Part shown: positions 14,904 to 23,154 of the stretch, in pieces
How the letters are laid out: every line of letters begins with the position of its first letter
Position numbering within the stretch: the stretch's first letter is position 1
Source of the DNA: an uncultured Fibrobacter sp.
Lineage (GTDB): Bacteria; Fibrobacterota; Fibrobacteria; Fibrobacterales; Fibrobacteraceae
Assembly (NCBI GenBank): GCA_946405515.1
Contig: CAMJHM010000010.1
Span: 1 to 49,724, forward strand
Direction: 5' to 3'
Length of the DNA: 49,724 nt
Notes under the pieces: generated by a model
What the model saw: the letters and a program-made list of their open reading frames with translations, nothing else
Told to the model about the DNA's origin: nothing
Database searches by the model: none
Made by a program: the position numbers and the translations under genes

Positions 14904-16373
14904 CTACTTTATCAATAAACTAGCCTGGGATACGGAATGGCCCTGGGTTATTTGGACGATGTATTTCCCGGCGGGGAGGCTGTTCAGTTCTATGCTGTGC
15001 ATGCCGCTGGAAAGCGTTTCGCTATGAGCCATTTTGGCGTGTCCGAGGGCGTCGAAAATCTTCACCGCAACGTGTCCCGTCCTTGCAATGCTGAAGTTCA
15101 GCGTTCGCCCCTGGAGGGTAATTGCTGCCGGTGCGGTCGATGCAACGGCGCGGATTGCGTCGGCGCTGCTGCTGGATTTGCCGGAATCGCTTTTCGGGGG
15201 TTGGGCGCTAGACGAGGATTCCTTGCTTTCGGCAGATGTCGGGGTTTGCGTTTCGGAGTTGCTCGATGCGGGTGGAGCCTTTGTCGGGCAGAGCGTATAG
15301 GTTTCCGCGTTCGTGCTCAGGTATCTCTTGAGCGTGTCGCCGGACTTGGTAAAGGTGAGGCTTGTCGGGGTGGCTGTGGCGGAGTCGAACGCGGCGGAGC
15401 CTTCGTTGATCCTCGATGCCGACCAGTTTGCCCAGGAGAGCTTGTGCTCGTTCATCCAGTTTTGCCAGCCGTCGTTGTCGCCGGCGACACTGCCTTTACC
15501 GTCGGAGGTGGTGACACCCCATTCGCTCACGAACACGGAGAGGCCCGCATTCATCGCTTCTACAGCGTTTTCGCCTTCGCAGGGCCAGCTTTGCCCGAAC
15601 ATGCCTTCGTGCTTTCCGGCAAAGCAGTGCGTTCCGGCGTAGTAGTGGAACGTATAGGCGGTGTTCTGCTTGGGGTCGTTGATTTCGCTGCCGATGACGC
15701 GGTTGGGGAATTGGTCCCATTCCGGTGTGCCCACGAGAATCAAGTTGTCGGAATATTTGCGGATTTCGGCCACCACGGCGTCGGCGTAAGTCTTGATGAC
15801 GCTCCACTCGATTTTCTGAGGCTCGTTGAACACTTCGAAAATGACGTTGTCGTACTGGCCGTATGCCTGGGCCATCTCGCCGAAGAACTTGACCGCGTTT
15901 TGAGTCTGCGTGTTTGCTGTATGCGAATGCCAGTCGATGATGACGTAGATGTCCTGTTTGATGGCCGCCTCGACGACCCTCTTTACAAATTGGGTTTGCG
16001 AATCGGGTTGGACCGCATAACCGATGTACTTGCCCTTTGTCCAGTCTTCGTTGCCGGCTGCCATGGCCGCGCGCACAATCTGGATTTTCATGTCTTTCAC
16101 CATGGTGGTTATGCCGTCTTCGCTCCAGAAGTCGAGGGCCTCGTCCATGAGGCTCCAGTAGAGGCTCATGCCGCGCACCTGCACCTCGGCGCCGTCCTTG
16201 ACGCCTTCGCAGCTGCCGTAAATTTGTCCTTTGTTCTGGCTATTTTTGCCTGCGATGAGCTTGCCGTACTGGCTCACGGGACCGACGCGGGTCGGCGTAA
16301 TGTCGGCAGCGACCGCATTCATGCAGAATGCGGCTGCGATAGCAAAAAACGTTAATTGGGCTTTATTTATCAT
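14904..16373 (-). CDS. GH5 endoglucanase with Ser-rich linker and type IX-like sorting domain
   Basis: A secreted 489-residue cellulase-type enzyme cutting beta-1,4-glucan. Order: signal peptide (1-22, cleavage after AVA), GH5 catalytic domain (about 28-355), Ser/Pro/Thr-rich linker (about 370-410), and a C-terminal beta-sandwich domain (about 420-489) ending 'LPAGKYIVQITQGHSVSQASLLIK', like type IX secretion sorting domains. Visible GH5 residues: 'RAAM' (Arg101), WHSH (148-151), acid/base Glu184 in FEVFNEP, His243-Tyr244, and nucleophile Glu284 in FVSEWG. Cys250 and Cys265 may form a disulfide. I prefer the ATG at 16373, which has GGAG 6 bases upstream, to the one 12 bases earlier. Subfamily 2 is likely. 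Confidence 0.92.
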   Translation of the reverse strand: MINKAQLTFFAIAAAFCMNAVAADITPTRVGPVSQYGKLIAGKNSQNKGQIYGSCEGVKDGAEVQVRGMSLYWSLMDEALDFWSEDGITTMVKDMKIQIVRAAMAAGNEDWTKGKYIGYAVQPDSQTQFVKRVVEAAIKQDIYVIIDWHSHTANTQTQNAVKFFGEMAQAYGQYDNVIFEVFNEPQKIEWSVIKTYADAVVAEIRKYSDNLILVGTPEWDQFPNRVIGSEINDPKQNTAYTFHYYAGTHCFAGKHEGMFGQSWPCEGENAVEAMNAGLSVFVSEWGVTTSDGKGSVAGDNDGWQNWMNEHKLSWANWSASRINEGSAAFDSATATPTSLTFTKSGDTLKRYLSTNAETYTLCPTKAPPASSNSETQTPTSAESKESSSSAQPPKSDSGKSSSSADAIRAVASTAPAAITLQGRTLNFSIARTGHVAVKIFDALGHAKMAHSETLSSGMHSIELNSLPAGKYIVQITQGHSVSQASLLIK

Positions 16374-16497
16374 TTTCCACTCCATTTAATCAACCTGTAA
16401 CCATAATTTACCTGTTTTTTCGTTTTTTTTGCAAAAAATAGGGTGGAAAGTGTATACCGCAGGAACCAAGTGTAATCGTTCGGGAAATAAAAAAATT

Positions 16498-16521
16498 CCC
16501 GAGAAAATTGCTTTTCTCGGG
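16498..16521 (-). terminator. Rho-independent terminator after the 133-residue gene
   Basis: CCCGAGAAAA (16498-16507) pairs perfectly with TTTTCTCGGG (16512-16521) around a TTGC loop. On the minus strand a T-rich run follows the stem (16486-16497). It closes the gene at 16565-16966. Confidence 0.8.
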
Positions 16522-16564
16522 GTGTTTTGGGCGTTTTTGCGCCCGGTGATATCGGCGTTATTGC

Positions 16565-16966
16565 CTATTTGACGAATGCGCTCAGCAGCTTTTTGGCCTC
16601 GTCACCTGCGGCGAAGCGAATTTCGCCTATGGTGTGGTACTCGAACCCAGAGAACTGCTGCAGGTGCAGTGCGGCGAACTCGTGATCCCGTGAATAGCAC
16701 AGGTTCAGGCGGAAATTCCCGTTGGCGCTTGTCTCCGGACGGCCCTCTTTTTTGAGGACGGCAAAGAGTTCGCTTTGTGTAGCTTCGAGAATCGCCTTGA
16801 CTTTTTGGCCTTCGGTGGGGCTGTAATCCAGGCAGACTCCCACGACGGGCGAGTTTGTCGGGGTGTAGGTGACTTTGGTCATGAGGCCGAAGCACTTTTT
16901 TTCGGTCTTGATGTAGATTTGGCTGAAGAGGGCGCTCGCCATCTCCATTTTGGAAATGTTTTCCAT
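16565..16966 (-). CDS. Hypothetical protein, 133 residues
   Basis: A soluble protein without signal peptide or membrane segment. The ATG has a good GGAG 8 bases upstream and a terminator follows, so this is probably a real single gene. Hydrophobic alternation in the middle (GVCLDYSPTEGQKVKAILEA) and 'GNFRLNLCYSRDHEFAALHLQQF' suggests an alpha/beta fold. No family recognised. It stands between the GH5 gene and the four-gene minus-strand operon. Confidence 0.6.
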   Translation of the reverse strand: MENISKMEMASALFSQIYIKTEKKCFGLMTKVTYTPTNSPVVGVCLDYSPTEGQKVKAILEATQSELFAVLKKEGRPETSANGNFRLNLCYSRDHEFAALHLQQFSGFEYHTIGEIRFAAGDEAKKLLSAFVK

Positions 16967-17074
16967 TTTCTTTCTCCGACGGAATAAACCGTCTTGTTAA
17001 ATTATTTGATTTTTTTCGCTGTTGATTCTGTTGACCGGCGGTCTCCAGAATGGCAATGTGGAGAAAGAATCTTG

Positions 17075-17509
17075 TTAACAGAGAATGCGCTGTAGCGTGA
17101 ATACGTAATAGTCTTTAGGGGCTTGGTATGCGAGCGGGGTAGGGAACCCGTTGTGTGCGTTAGTGCGGGGTGTGCTGTGGATGCCCGCAGGTGCCGTGGC
17201 TCGTCTGGAAAATCCGGAATCGCGCCCGCCGAATCCTTGGAAGTTGCCGCTCCGTAATGTCCGCGAAAGAGTCTGCTGGCCAGGCCTACGGGTGAGTAAA
17301 ACGGCTTCCGATGTCGTCTCGCGGGAGAGGAATAACCGTTCGCCAGCAAAGTCGTTGGCGAGGAGATCGTGACTTGCTCCGTCTGAAACCTGGACCGCAT
17401 CGGAGGAATTCCCGTAATCGTAAACAAAAGACCCTTCGACAATGGCGGCACTGATCGCGAACACCGCGACCGCAATCATCGAGAGAATATTTTGCCTAAG
17501 GAATTTCAT
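17075..17509 (-). CDS. Hypothetical small exported or membrane-anchored protein
   Basis: 144 residues with an N-terminal hydrophobic segment (about 8-25, ISMIAVAVFAISAAIVEG type) that is either an uncleaved anchor or a signal peptide. The remainder is basic, low in hydrophobics and rich in Arg, Thr and Gly, so probably unstructured, ending in 'DYYVFTLQRILC'. Its start overlaps the stop of the DUF6544-like gene by 4 bases (17506-17509), so it is the last gene of the operon 20186-17075. Function unknown. Confidence 0.5.
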   Translation of the reverse strand: MKFLRQNILSMIAVAVFAISAAIVEGSFVYDYGNSSDAVQVSDGASHDLLANDFAGERLFLSRETTSEAVLLTRRPGQQTLSRTLRSGNFQGFGGRDSGFSRRATAPAGIHSTPRTNAHNGFPTPLAYQAPKDYYVFTLQRILC

Positions 17510-18366
17510 TTTACCTCAGTGCCGTTTACGCGGCTTATTTTTCCATCAAAATAGATAAAATCGCCGTCCTTGTTCTTCCATACGGCGCGGAAGACGGTCG
17601 GGCGCCTGATTCCATCCGAGTATTCCTTGTAATTTACGCACTGCGCTTCCCAGGGAGTGTATACGATGCTCCCGTCGGGGGCGATTTGCCCGCGGTCATT
17701 CGTCGTGAACGAGATCATCTCGTAGGAATCGTTGAAGTGGAAAACTCCGGATGTGCTCACGCCCTTGTTCGTGATGGTGGCTTCTACGGTATGCTCGTCA
17801 ACTTGCTTGAACGTGATGAAATCTTTCAGAAGCGCTTCCGGCAAGAAGAATGCTTCGGCAAGGTAGGTGATGAGACATGCCTTGTCCATTTCGGGGCCAG
17901 TCTGGTCGAATAGAGTAAAGAGTTTCACGAGGACGCCCTTCATGCCGCCCTTGCCATCCATGTAGTAATCGTATCCCTGGAAGGGAATGCCGAACATCTT
18001 GCTATCGATAAATGCAAGCCTGTCTGGGGAATCGGCAAAGTCTGTGTGCGTGTAATCAATCTTGAGGCGAGGCTTGTTTACGCCCAAGCCGAAATTGACA
18101 TCCCTGTATTCCATCGATAAGACGTTCTGCCGCTTTGCTCCGATGTAGCCGTTCAATTCCAGATACTTTTGAATTGTTGGTGGCAAGTCCTTGAAATCGT
18201 CTGCTGTATATTTATCGCTGGCGACGGCTGCGATTTTTTGCGTCCTTGCTTCGACATCCGTTTTGAACTGTGATTTGACGGGCGAATAGGGAATATTGAA
18301 CCACACCGCTAGAATCAAGATGAGAGCGGCAACAACAATCAGGACTATCATAAACATTTTCTTCAT
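17506..18366 (-). CDS. DUF6544/DUF6920-like membrane-anchored protein
   Basis: 286 residues with one N-terminal transmembrane segment (about 4-23) and a large extracytoplasmic domain. The pattern 'DLPPTIQKYLELNGYIG', then 'PFQGYDYYMDGKGGMKGVLVKLF', 'YLAEAFFLPEALL' and a late 'FRAVWKNKDGDFIYFDGKI' resembles the DUF6544/DUF6920 family, beta-rich proteins of unknown function in many gut and soil bacteria. It begins directly after the stop of the U32-like gene (18367). Family call from memory of the pattern; function unknown. Confidence 0.55.
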   Translation of the reverse strand: MKKMFMIVLIVVAALILILAVWFNIPYSPVKSQFKTDVEARTQKIAAVASDKYTADDFKDLPPTIQKYLELNGYIGAKRQNVLSMEYRDVNFGLGVNKPRLKIDYTHTDFADSPDRLAFIDSKMFGIPFQGYDYYMDGKGGMKGVLVKLFTLFDQTGPEMDKACLITYLAEAFFLPEALLKDFITFKQVDEHTVEATITNKGVSTSGVFHFNDSYEMISFTTNDRGQIAPDGSIVYTPWEAQCVNYKEYSDGIRRPTVFRAVWKNKDGDFIYFDGKISRVNGTEVK

Positions 18367-19251
18367 CTAGAACAAATCCAGTGAGCTGTCCAGGTAGATT
18401 TCTTCGCGCACCTTGAGTTGGTGCTCGGGCCTAGTCATGTAGTAAAGTAGAAATTCCAGGATGATGGCGCTGCCGAGACTACGGCCCTCGATTTTGAAAT
18501 GGCGGAATCCAGCTGGCGCGTACACGTTCTGGATGTCGTCTATCCCGATAAAGCCGGGGTTCTTCATGGCGTCGGAAAAGCGGTAGCCCCTTTGGGCGGT
18601 GGGCGAGACGCATTCATGGTCTGCGCAGTCTTCGCCGAGGCTTTTGCGGCTTACGTTCTCGTAGCAGTTCTTGCGATCGTGGCAACCGAACCAGCAGCAT
18701 TCGTTGCACAGGAACTCGACCTTCTGCTTTTGTGCATCCGTGAGCGTGTTTAGCTTGTCAAATTGCTTGTTCAGGCGGAAGTCCGGCACTACATAGCTGA
18801 AATCGTCGCGGTCCAGCTCTGCCATGAACTGTTCAAAGTCCGTGAGCACTTTCGTGGTTGAAGAGACGAAGTAGAACTTGGGATATTTTGCCTTGATGTA
18901 ATCGAGCAGGAGGTCCGAATGGACGATGATGCCTGCGTTGATACTTTCGAACATCTTGCACAATTCATTGCATCGCGCATCGTCAAGGTGCTCCTTGCGA
19001 ATCAATGAATTGCTGAAGGTAAGCCGAGGTGAAATCCCGTATTCCTTTATGAGTGCGGCAACCTTATCCGGGTCGGCATCGCCGAAACCGACGCGTCCGC
19101 CACCCCAGAGGCAATCGCTTGGCGCTCCGTAAATAGAGCCGATTTCGCACCAGTCGTAAAAATATTCCCGGTGCTCGCGCCAAAGCGGCAAGATGGCCTT
19201 GTACAGGTCGTAGAATTCGAACAGTCCGGGAAGGTGGTAAAAGATTTTCAT
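18367..19251 (-). CDS. Cys-rich protein, possibly peptidase U32-like
   Basis: 294 residues, no signal peptide. A TIM-barrel-like first half ('WCEIGSIYGAPSDCLWGGGRVGFG', 'FVSSTTKVLTDFEQF') is followed by a cysteine cluster (Cys182, 185, 186, 190, 196, 209, 214) and by 'FRHFKIEGRSLGSAIILEF'. The FKIEGR motif after a Cys cluster recalls U32-family proteins, several of which bind an iron-sulfur cluster and act in tRNA, rRNA or quinone modification; this is a resemblance, not proof. The start is 2 bases after the stop of the secreted protein gene 19254-20186. Confidence 0.45.
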   Translation of the reverse strand: MKIFYHLPGLFEFYDLYKAILPLWREHREYFYDWCEIGSIYGAPSDCLWGGGRVGFGDADPDKVAALIKEYGISPRLTFSNSLIRKEHLDDARCNELCKMFESINAGIIVHSDLLLDYIKAKYPKFYFVSSTTKVLTDFEQFMAELDRDDFSYVVPDFRLNKQFDKLNTLTDAQKQKVEFLCNECCWFGCHDRKNCYENVSRKSLGEDCADHECVSPTAQRGYRFSDAMKNPGFIGIDDIQNVYAPAGFRHFKIEGRSLGSAIILEFLLYYMTRPEHQLKVREEIYLDSSLDLF

Positions 19252-19253
19252 TA

Positions 19254-20186
19254 CTACTTCAGGACAATCTTGCCGCTGAAATCGACTGAATTACCGGAAG
19301 CGCGGACTACGTAGACGCCTGCGTCCAGGGCGGAAAGGTCAAGAGTGGAAGTCCCCGTCACGGAACCTTTCTTGACTACCATTCCCCGGAGATTGATAAT
19401 CTCGACGGAGGCGCTGGACGTAATCCCGGTGAAGGAAACCCTGCGGCCGGCAACGAAGGTGTTTACGCCCGGAGCGGAACGGAGAGCCTTGGGTGCATCG
19501 CTTATAAGCGGCTTATTAGGTAATGGTCCGATTTGGTATATGTGGAAACTTCCTTCCGTACTGTCCCTGGACTGGATCTTGAATCTGATTGCGACAAGCT
19601 TGGTGGCGGCCTCCGGACCGGTAATCTTCTCTCCATTGCCCCAATCTTCCTGTGCGAATTCTTCCCAGGGAATTTCCTTTGTGGTGCCATCGATACTCTT
19701 GGGGAGTCTGTAAACCGGTTTGTCGTTTCCTAGTGCCTTGTTGACATCCTCTCCGAGATCCAATTCAAGTACGGGAGCGAAGGTGCATGTATAACTGATC
19801 TTTATGCCTCCCCAAGCGCTTGCGTCACCGGGTACCGGGGTGCTGTCCGTTGGGCTGGCGTAGCCGACGACGTTGAAGCCGACTCCGACGAACGGGTCGT
19901 AGGTCGTGTCTGCTCTAGATAGTATGATATGGCCGCAAATGCCTTGACAATAATCAACCACGGGTTGAAAGGAGTTCTCGTTCCCTTCCATACCCTTATC
20001 GACCGGCCATATGATTTTGGACTGGCCGTTGTGAATGGAGTCGTTGAACTCGAACCAATAACCACCTGTTTTGGTTTCGTTATCAAGTCCTGTTTCGACC
20101 TTTTCTGTGTCGCCATCCCAAAGCTGGAAGGCCATTGCCGCTACGGACAATGCTGCCACTATAGTATATATTAGTTTAATATTCAT
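19254..20186 (-). CDS. Secreted protein with one CBM-like beta-sandwich and type IX-like sorting domain
   Basis: 310 residues: signal peptide (1-19), one beta-rich domain (about 20-225), and a C-terminal 75-residue domain (from about 236) ending 'DAGVYVVRASGNSVDFSGKIVLK', like type IX sorting domains. The beta domain (W-D-G, 'TGGYWFEF', 'ASAWGGIKISY', 'IPWEEF', 'LVAIRFKIQ', 'FHIYQIG') matches each of the three domains of the lipoprotein at 21214-23082. It resembles carbohydrate-binding CBM11/CIA30-like sandwiches; ligand not known. GAGG precedes the start. First gene of an operon running to 17075. Confidence 0.6.
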   Translation of the reverse strand: MNIKLIYTIVAALSVAAMAFQLWDGDTEKVETGLDNETKTGGYWFEFNDSIHNGQSKIIWPVDKGMEGNENSFQPVVDYCQGICGHIILSRADTTYDPFVGVGFNVVGYASPTDSTPVPGDASAWGGIKISYTCTFAPVLELDLGEDVNKALGNDKPVYRLPKSIDGTTKEIPWEEFAQEDWGNGEKITGPEAATKLVAIRFKIQSRDSTEGSFHIYQIGPLPNKPLISDAPKALRSAPGVNTFVAGRRVSFTGITSSASVEIINLRGMVVKKGSVTGTSTLDLSALDAGVYVVRASGNSVDFSGKIVLK

Positions 20187-20292
20187 AGCGTCCTCTTGTC
20201 AAAGATAACATAAAAAGTCAAAGTGGCCTATTTGAAAATTCAAGAAAAATGCTTAATTCTGTGATTTTTGTGTCACTTTATTGTTTTTTTTA

Positions 20293-20330
20293 ATTTTGTA
20301 TCATGAAAGTATTGACTGATGATACAAAAT
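20293..20330. promoter_or_regulatory. Perfect 12-bp inverted repeat, probable operator
   Basis: ATTTTGTATCAT (20293-20304) and ATGATACAAAAT (20319-20330) are exact reverse complements, 14 bases apart. The right arm lies in the spacer between the -35 and -10 boxes of the promoter at 20312-20340. This arrangement is typical of a repressor site, here most likely for the TIGR02147 regulator itself and possibly for the divergent operon too. Confidence 0.7.
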
Positions 20331-20340
20331 GGGTTATATT
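20312..20340 (+). promoter_or_regulatory. Near-consensus sigma-70-type promoter of the TIGR02147 gene
   Basis: TTGACT (20312-20317), a 17-base spacer, then TATATT (20335-20340). The expected transcription start near 20347 leaves a leader of about 30 bases with AGGAG before the ATG at 20379. Confidence 0.75.
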
Positions 20341-20378
20341 AATAGCACTGAATGAACCGTTTCGTGTTAGGAGTCTTT

Positions 20379-21203
20379 ATGAAACCAATAACGGAATATA
20401 ATGATTATCGCTGCTGCATGCAGGACTTTTACGATGAACGTAAGAGGACGGGGTCGTTTACATGGCGTGAATTTGCGCGTCTAGCAGGCTTCACTTCGCC
20501 AACGTACTTAAAGTTAGTGTGCGAAGGGAAAAGCAGCCTCAGCGAACTTGGAATCGAAAGGGTCGCGTCGGCCATGAACTTGGGAGGCTTCGAATGTGCT
20601 TATTTCCGCTATTTGGTGCGGTATAACCAGGCGAAGGACGACGAAACGAAAAAGAACGCTTTCGCCAGTATGAACGACATCGCTAAAGCCAACAAGATTC
20701 GGGTGGTTGACGCAGACGCTTTCACTTATTTTGAATCTTGGAAAAATCCGGTTTTGCGCGAACTTGCGGCGATGATGCCGGGGGCCACTCCCGAGGCCGT
20801 TGCCGAAATGTGTTGGCAGCCAATTACTGCAGATGAGGTTCGTAAATCCCTGGACTTTATGGTGAGTGTCGGGATTTTGAAGCGCAAATCCAAAAATGTC
20901 TATGTGCAGACGGATAAGGGCCTGGTCGGAAATTCCGATGTGATGCCTTTGGTGGTCCGCTCCATGCACCGTGAAATGGCTGGCTTCGCGCAGAAGGCCA
21001 TTGACGCGTTTGATATCCAGGAACGTGATGTTTCCGGTGTGACCATGGGGATTGATCGTGATGCCTATGAACAGATTGTGCGGGAGTTGGATTCCTGCCG
21101 CAGAAAGATTGTGGCTATTGCCAACATGAGTAAGGAACCATGTCAAGTTTATCGTTTGAACTTGCAGATGTTTCCGTTATCAAAGAATACACTAAATAAA
21201 TAG
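20379..21203 (+). CDS. TIGR02147 family protein (DUF4423), putative regulator
   Basis: 274 residues of the TIGR02147 family, a Fibrobacter-type paralogous family. Pattern: 'DYRCCMQDFYDERKRTGSFTWREFARLAGFTSPTYLKLVCEGKSSLS', an HTH-like N-terminal segment. A helical middle follows, then 'SLDFMVSVGILKRK', resembling a winged helix, and a C-terminal 'VSGVTMGIDRDAYEQIVRELDSCRRKI'. The function is thought to be transcriptional regulation but is not established. The ATG at 20379 (AGGAG 8 bases upstream) is preferred to the one 27 bases earlier. It precedes the lipoprotein gene by 10 bases and is divergent from the secreted-protein operon. Confidence 0.85.
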   Translation: MKPITEYNDYRCCMQDFYDERKRTGSFTWREFARLAGFTSPTYLKLVCEGKSSLSELGIERVASAMNLGGFECAYFRYLVRYNQAKDDETKKNAFASMNDIAKANKIRVVDADAFTYFESWKNPVLRELAAMMPGATPEAVAEMCWQPITADEVRKSLDFMVSVGILKRKSKNVYVQTDKGLVGNSDVMPLVVRSMHREMAGFAQKAIDAFDIQERDVSGVTMGIDRDAYEQIVRELDSCRRKIVAIANMSKEPCQVYRLNLQMFPLSKNTLNK

Positions 21204-21213
21204 GAGGGATGAC

Positions 21214-23082
21214 ATGTCTAACTATATAAAAACAAATATTCTTTGCATGGGCTTGTTATGTGCCCTTTCATTGATCGCGTGCACGGAGACTTCCGAAAAT
21301 GCACAAAATTACGGAACGACCGAAGAAAAGAATGCCTTTTGGGATGAAGCGTCGAATCTTAAGGCATGGAATGTCATAGATGGATCTGAAATCAGCCTGG
21401 ATGCGTCCAGGAATACCTTGGCTGGTCGAGTCTCGTTCGATAAATCCAGCAAAAAGGGCTTGAAACGTGCAGGCATTGTCTACGATGCGGCCAACTCGGA
21501 TGGCTCGCCGGTTGACCTGTCCCAAAACAGCGGTGGCTTGTGCATTGTTTACAAGTCCGACTTCGATGTGGAAGTCCGCCTGGACGACGGTGATTACGCC
21601 AGTTCTTCCGTAGATAAGGATTTGCCCTATGCGAGCTTCTCGATGAAGGGTGACGGGGAAGTCTCCCATTGCGTAACCTGGGAAGATTTCAAGTCGAATG
21701 GTTCGGGTTCGGATGGCAAGGCCATCGCCATGAATGTCCGTAACGTGCAGATTGTCTTCATCGGTAATCCGGGTTCATCGGGTGAATTTGACATCCAGCG
21801 GTTGGGACCCTATGTTCGCAGGGATATATGGTATGGCAAGGAAGGGTCTCTCTTCGTAAAAACCGGCTTTGACAAAGGTGACGAGGAAACGTCGGGCAAG
21901 TGGACTACTATCGAGGATTCTTCTACGGCTTACATTTCCTGGAATAACGATTATAGTTTCCATTCGAATTACAGGACATTCTATTACGGAGGGTTTGTTG
22001 GTGATGTTGTTTTCAACGAATCCGCCTCGAATCCCGATGTTGGCTTCCAATTCCTTGTTGCCGGAAAAACAACCAAGGATGGTGAAGAAACTATACATTC
22101 GGCAGATGTCTCGGCACGGTGGATGGGAATATGTCTACAGTACAAGTCGCAGATGGATATCGTGATGGAATTGGTTCCCGAGGGGGCCCGCGAAGAAGAT
22201 ATTCTCAGGTTGCCCTTTGCGAAGAATGTCTATGGTGTAGATACGACCGTTGAGGATCTTGACGATGGTGTATCCCTCATGGAAAATAAGTGTTACGAAT
22301 TCGCGAATGTGCCGAATTCCTATCAAGTCCTGAAGAAACTGACGACTGTTCGCCTGAAATTTGCAAGTGAAAATAGATCCGGTACGGGCTTCAACATCAG
22401 GCGGCTTAGTTACCTGTTGCCGGAAGATCTTGCCGGTAAGGATCTCGACGAATCCAGGGAAACAGATCCTGCGGACTCGTCCGACAACAAGTCGGGAAAC
22501 GGCTTCTTGTGGAATGGCGCTGTTGACGGAGCCCGCATAAATCTCGGCACGGGAACTGCGGAGACTGGCGGAGTCTGGATCAATAATCCTGAATCTCCTG
22601 ACCTCTTCCGTTACAATTTCCCCGATGACGTGAAGCCTGATGACAAGCACAATCCCGTTCCGTCCCTGGTGAGCAAGTATCATAAGTTTATAATGTATGT
22701 GAAGACCAGGTCTGCGGAGACATCCATTTATTTGGACAGTATTGCGTATATTGGCTTCTATACCGTCAGTTCGAACGGGGAACCGGCCGATATCAGTGCA
22801 TGGGGCGGCTTCTGCATACATTACAGCACTTACGACGTTATCAGGATAGCGATCGTTACCGATGCATCTGAAAATAAGTACTGGTATGCCGATGTTGGCT
22901 CTAAGGACGAAATGGAGTGGGCTAAGGTCTCTTGGGATGAATTCAAGAATATCGATGTCTATTCCGATGAAACGATTGAAGAAGCCCTGGGAAAGGTTAC
23001 TTCGGTTCAGCTCCAGTTCATCTCGGATGGAGAAGTACTCGTCGACAAGTTCGGCTCCTACGACAGGTGCGCGAACAAATAG
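21214..23082 (+). CDS. Surface lipoprotein with three CBM-like domains
   Basis: 622-residue lipoprotein, lipobox LIAC with Cys23, and an excellent AGGAGGGATG before the start. Three tandem beta-rich domains can be read at about 40-203, 205-405 and 430-620. Each has an initial W/G strand, a 'GGxCIxY' strand (GGLCIVYKS, MGICLQYKS, GGFCIHYST), a late W-x-x-F or equivalent strand and a 'VRLKF/VQLQF...F' closing pair. A Ser/Asp linker separates domains 2 and 3. They match the single domain of the secreted protein 19254-20186. A role in glycan binding at the cell surface is inferred. Second gene of the TIGR02147 operon; a terminator follows. Confidence 0.65.
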   Translation: MSNYIKTNILCMGLLCALSLIACTETSENAQNYGTTEEKNAFWDEASNLKAWNVIDGSEISLDASRNTLAGRVSFDKSSKKGLKRAGIVYDAANSDGSPVDLSQNSGGLCIVYKSDFDVEVRLDDGDYASSSVDKDLPYASFSMKGDGEVSHCVTWEDFKSNGSGSDGKAIAMNVRNVQIVFIGNPGSSGEFDIQRLGPYVRRDIWYGKEGSLFVKTGFDKGDEETSGKWTTIEDSSTAYISWNNDYSFHSNYRTFYYGGFVGDVVFNESASNPDVGFQFLVAGKTTKDGEETIHSADVSARWMGICLQYKSQMDIVMELVPEGAREEDILRLPFAKNVYGVDTTVEDLDDGVSLMENKCYEFANVPNSYQVLKKLTTVRLKFASENRSGTGFNIRRLSYLLPEDLAGKDLDESRETDPADSSDNKSGNGFLWNGAVDGARINLGTGTAETGGVWINNPESPDLFRYNFPDDVKPDDKHNPVPSLVSKYHKFIMYVKTRSAETSIYLDSIAYIGFYTVSSNGEPADISAWGGFCIHYSTYDVIRIAIVTDASENKYWYADVGSKDEMEWAKVSWDEFKNIDVYSDETIEEALGKVTSVQLQFISDGEVLVDKFGSYDRCANK

Positions 23083-23106
23083 GCGTACAGGGGTTGGTTT
23101 AAGAGG

Positions 23107-23135
23107 AAAAAGCCACGATTTCTCGTGGCTTTTTT
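23107..23135. terminator. Bidirectional rho-independent terminator
   Basis: GCCACGA and TCGTGGC pair around a TTTC loop, flanked by A5 on the left and a T run on the right. It serves the converging lipoprotein genes at 21214-23082 (+) and 23155-25140 (-). Confidence 0.88.
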
Positions 23136-23154
23136 GTGCTATGCGAAATAAGTA

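Noticed and set aside
17042-17064. TCTCCA/TGGAGA inverted repeat after the minus-strand operon
   Set aside because: Six-base stem with an 11-base loop and no T-run; may be part of a dispersed repeat but nothing in the window supports that.
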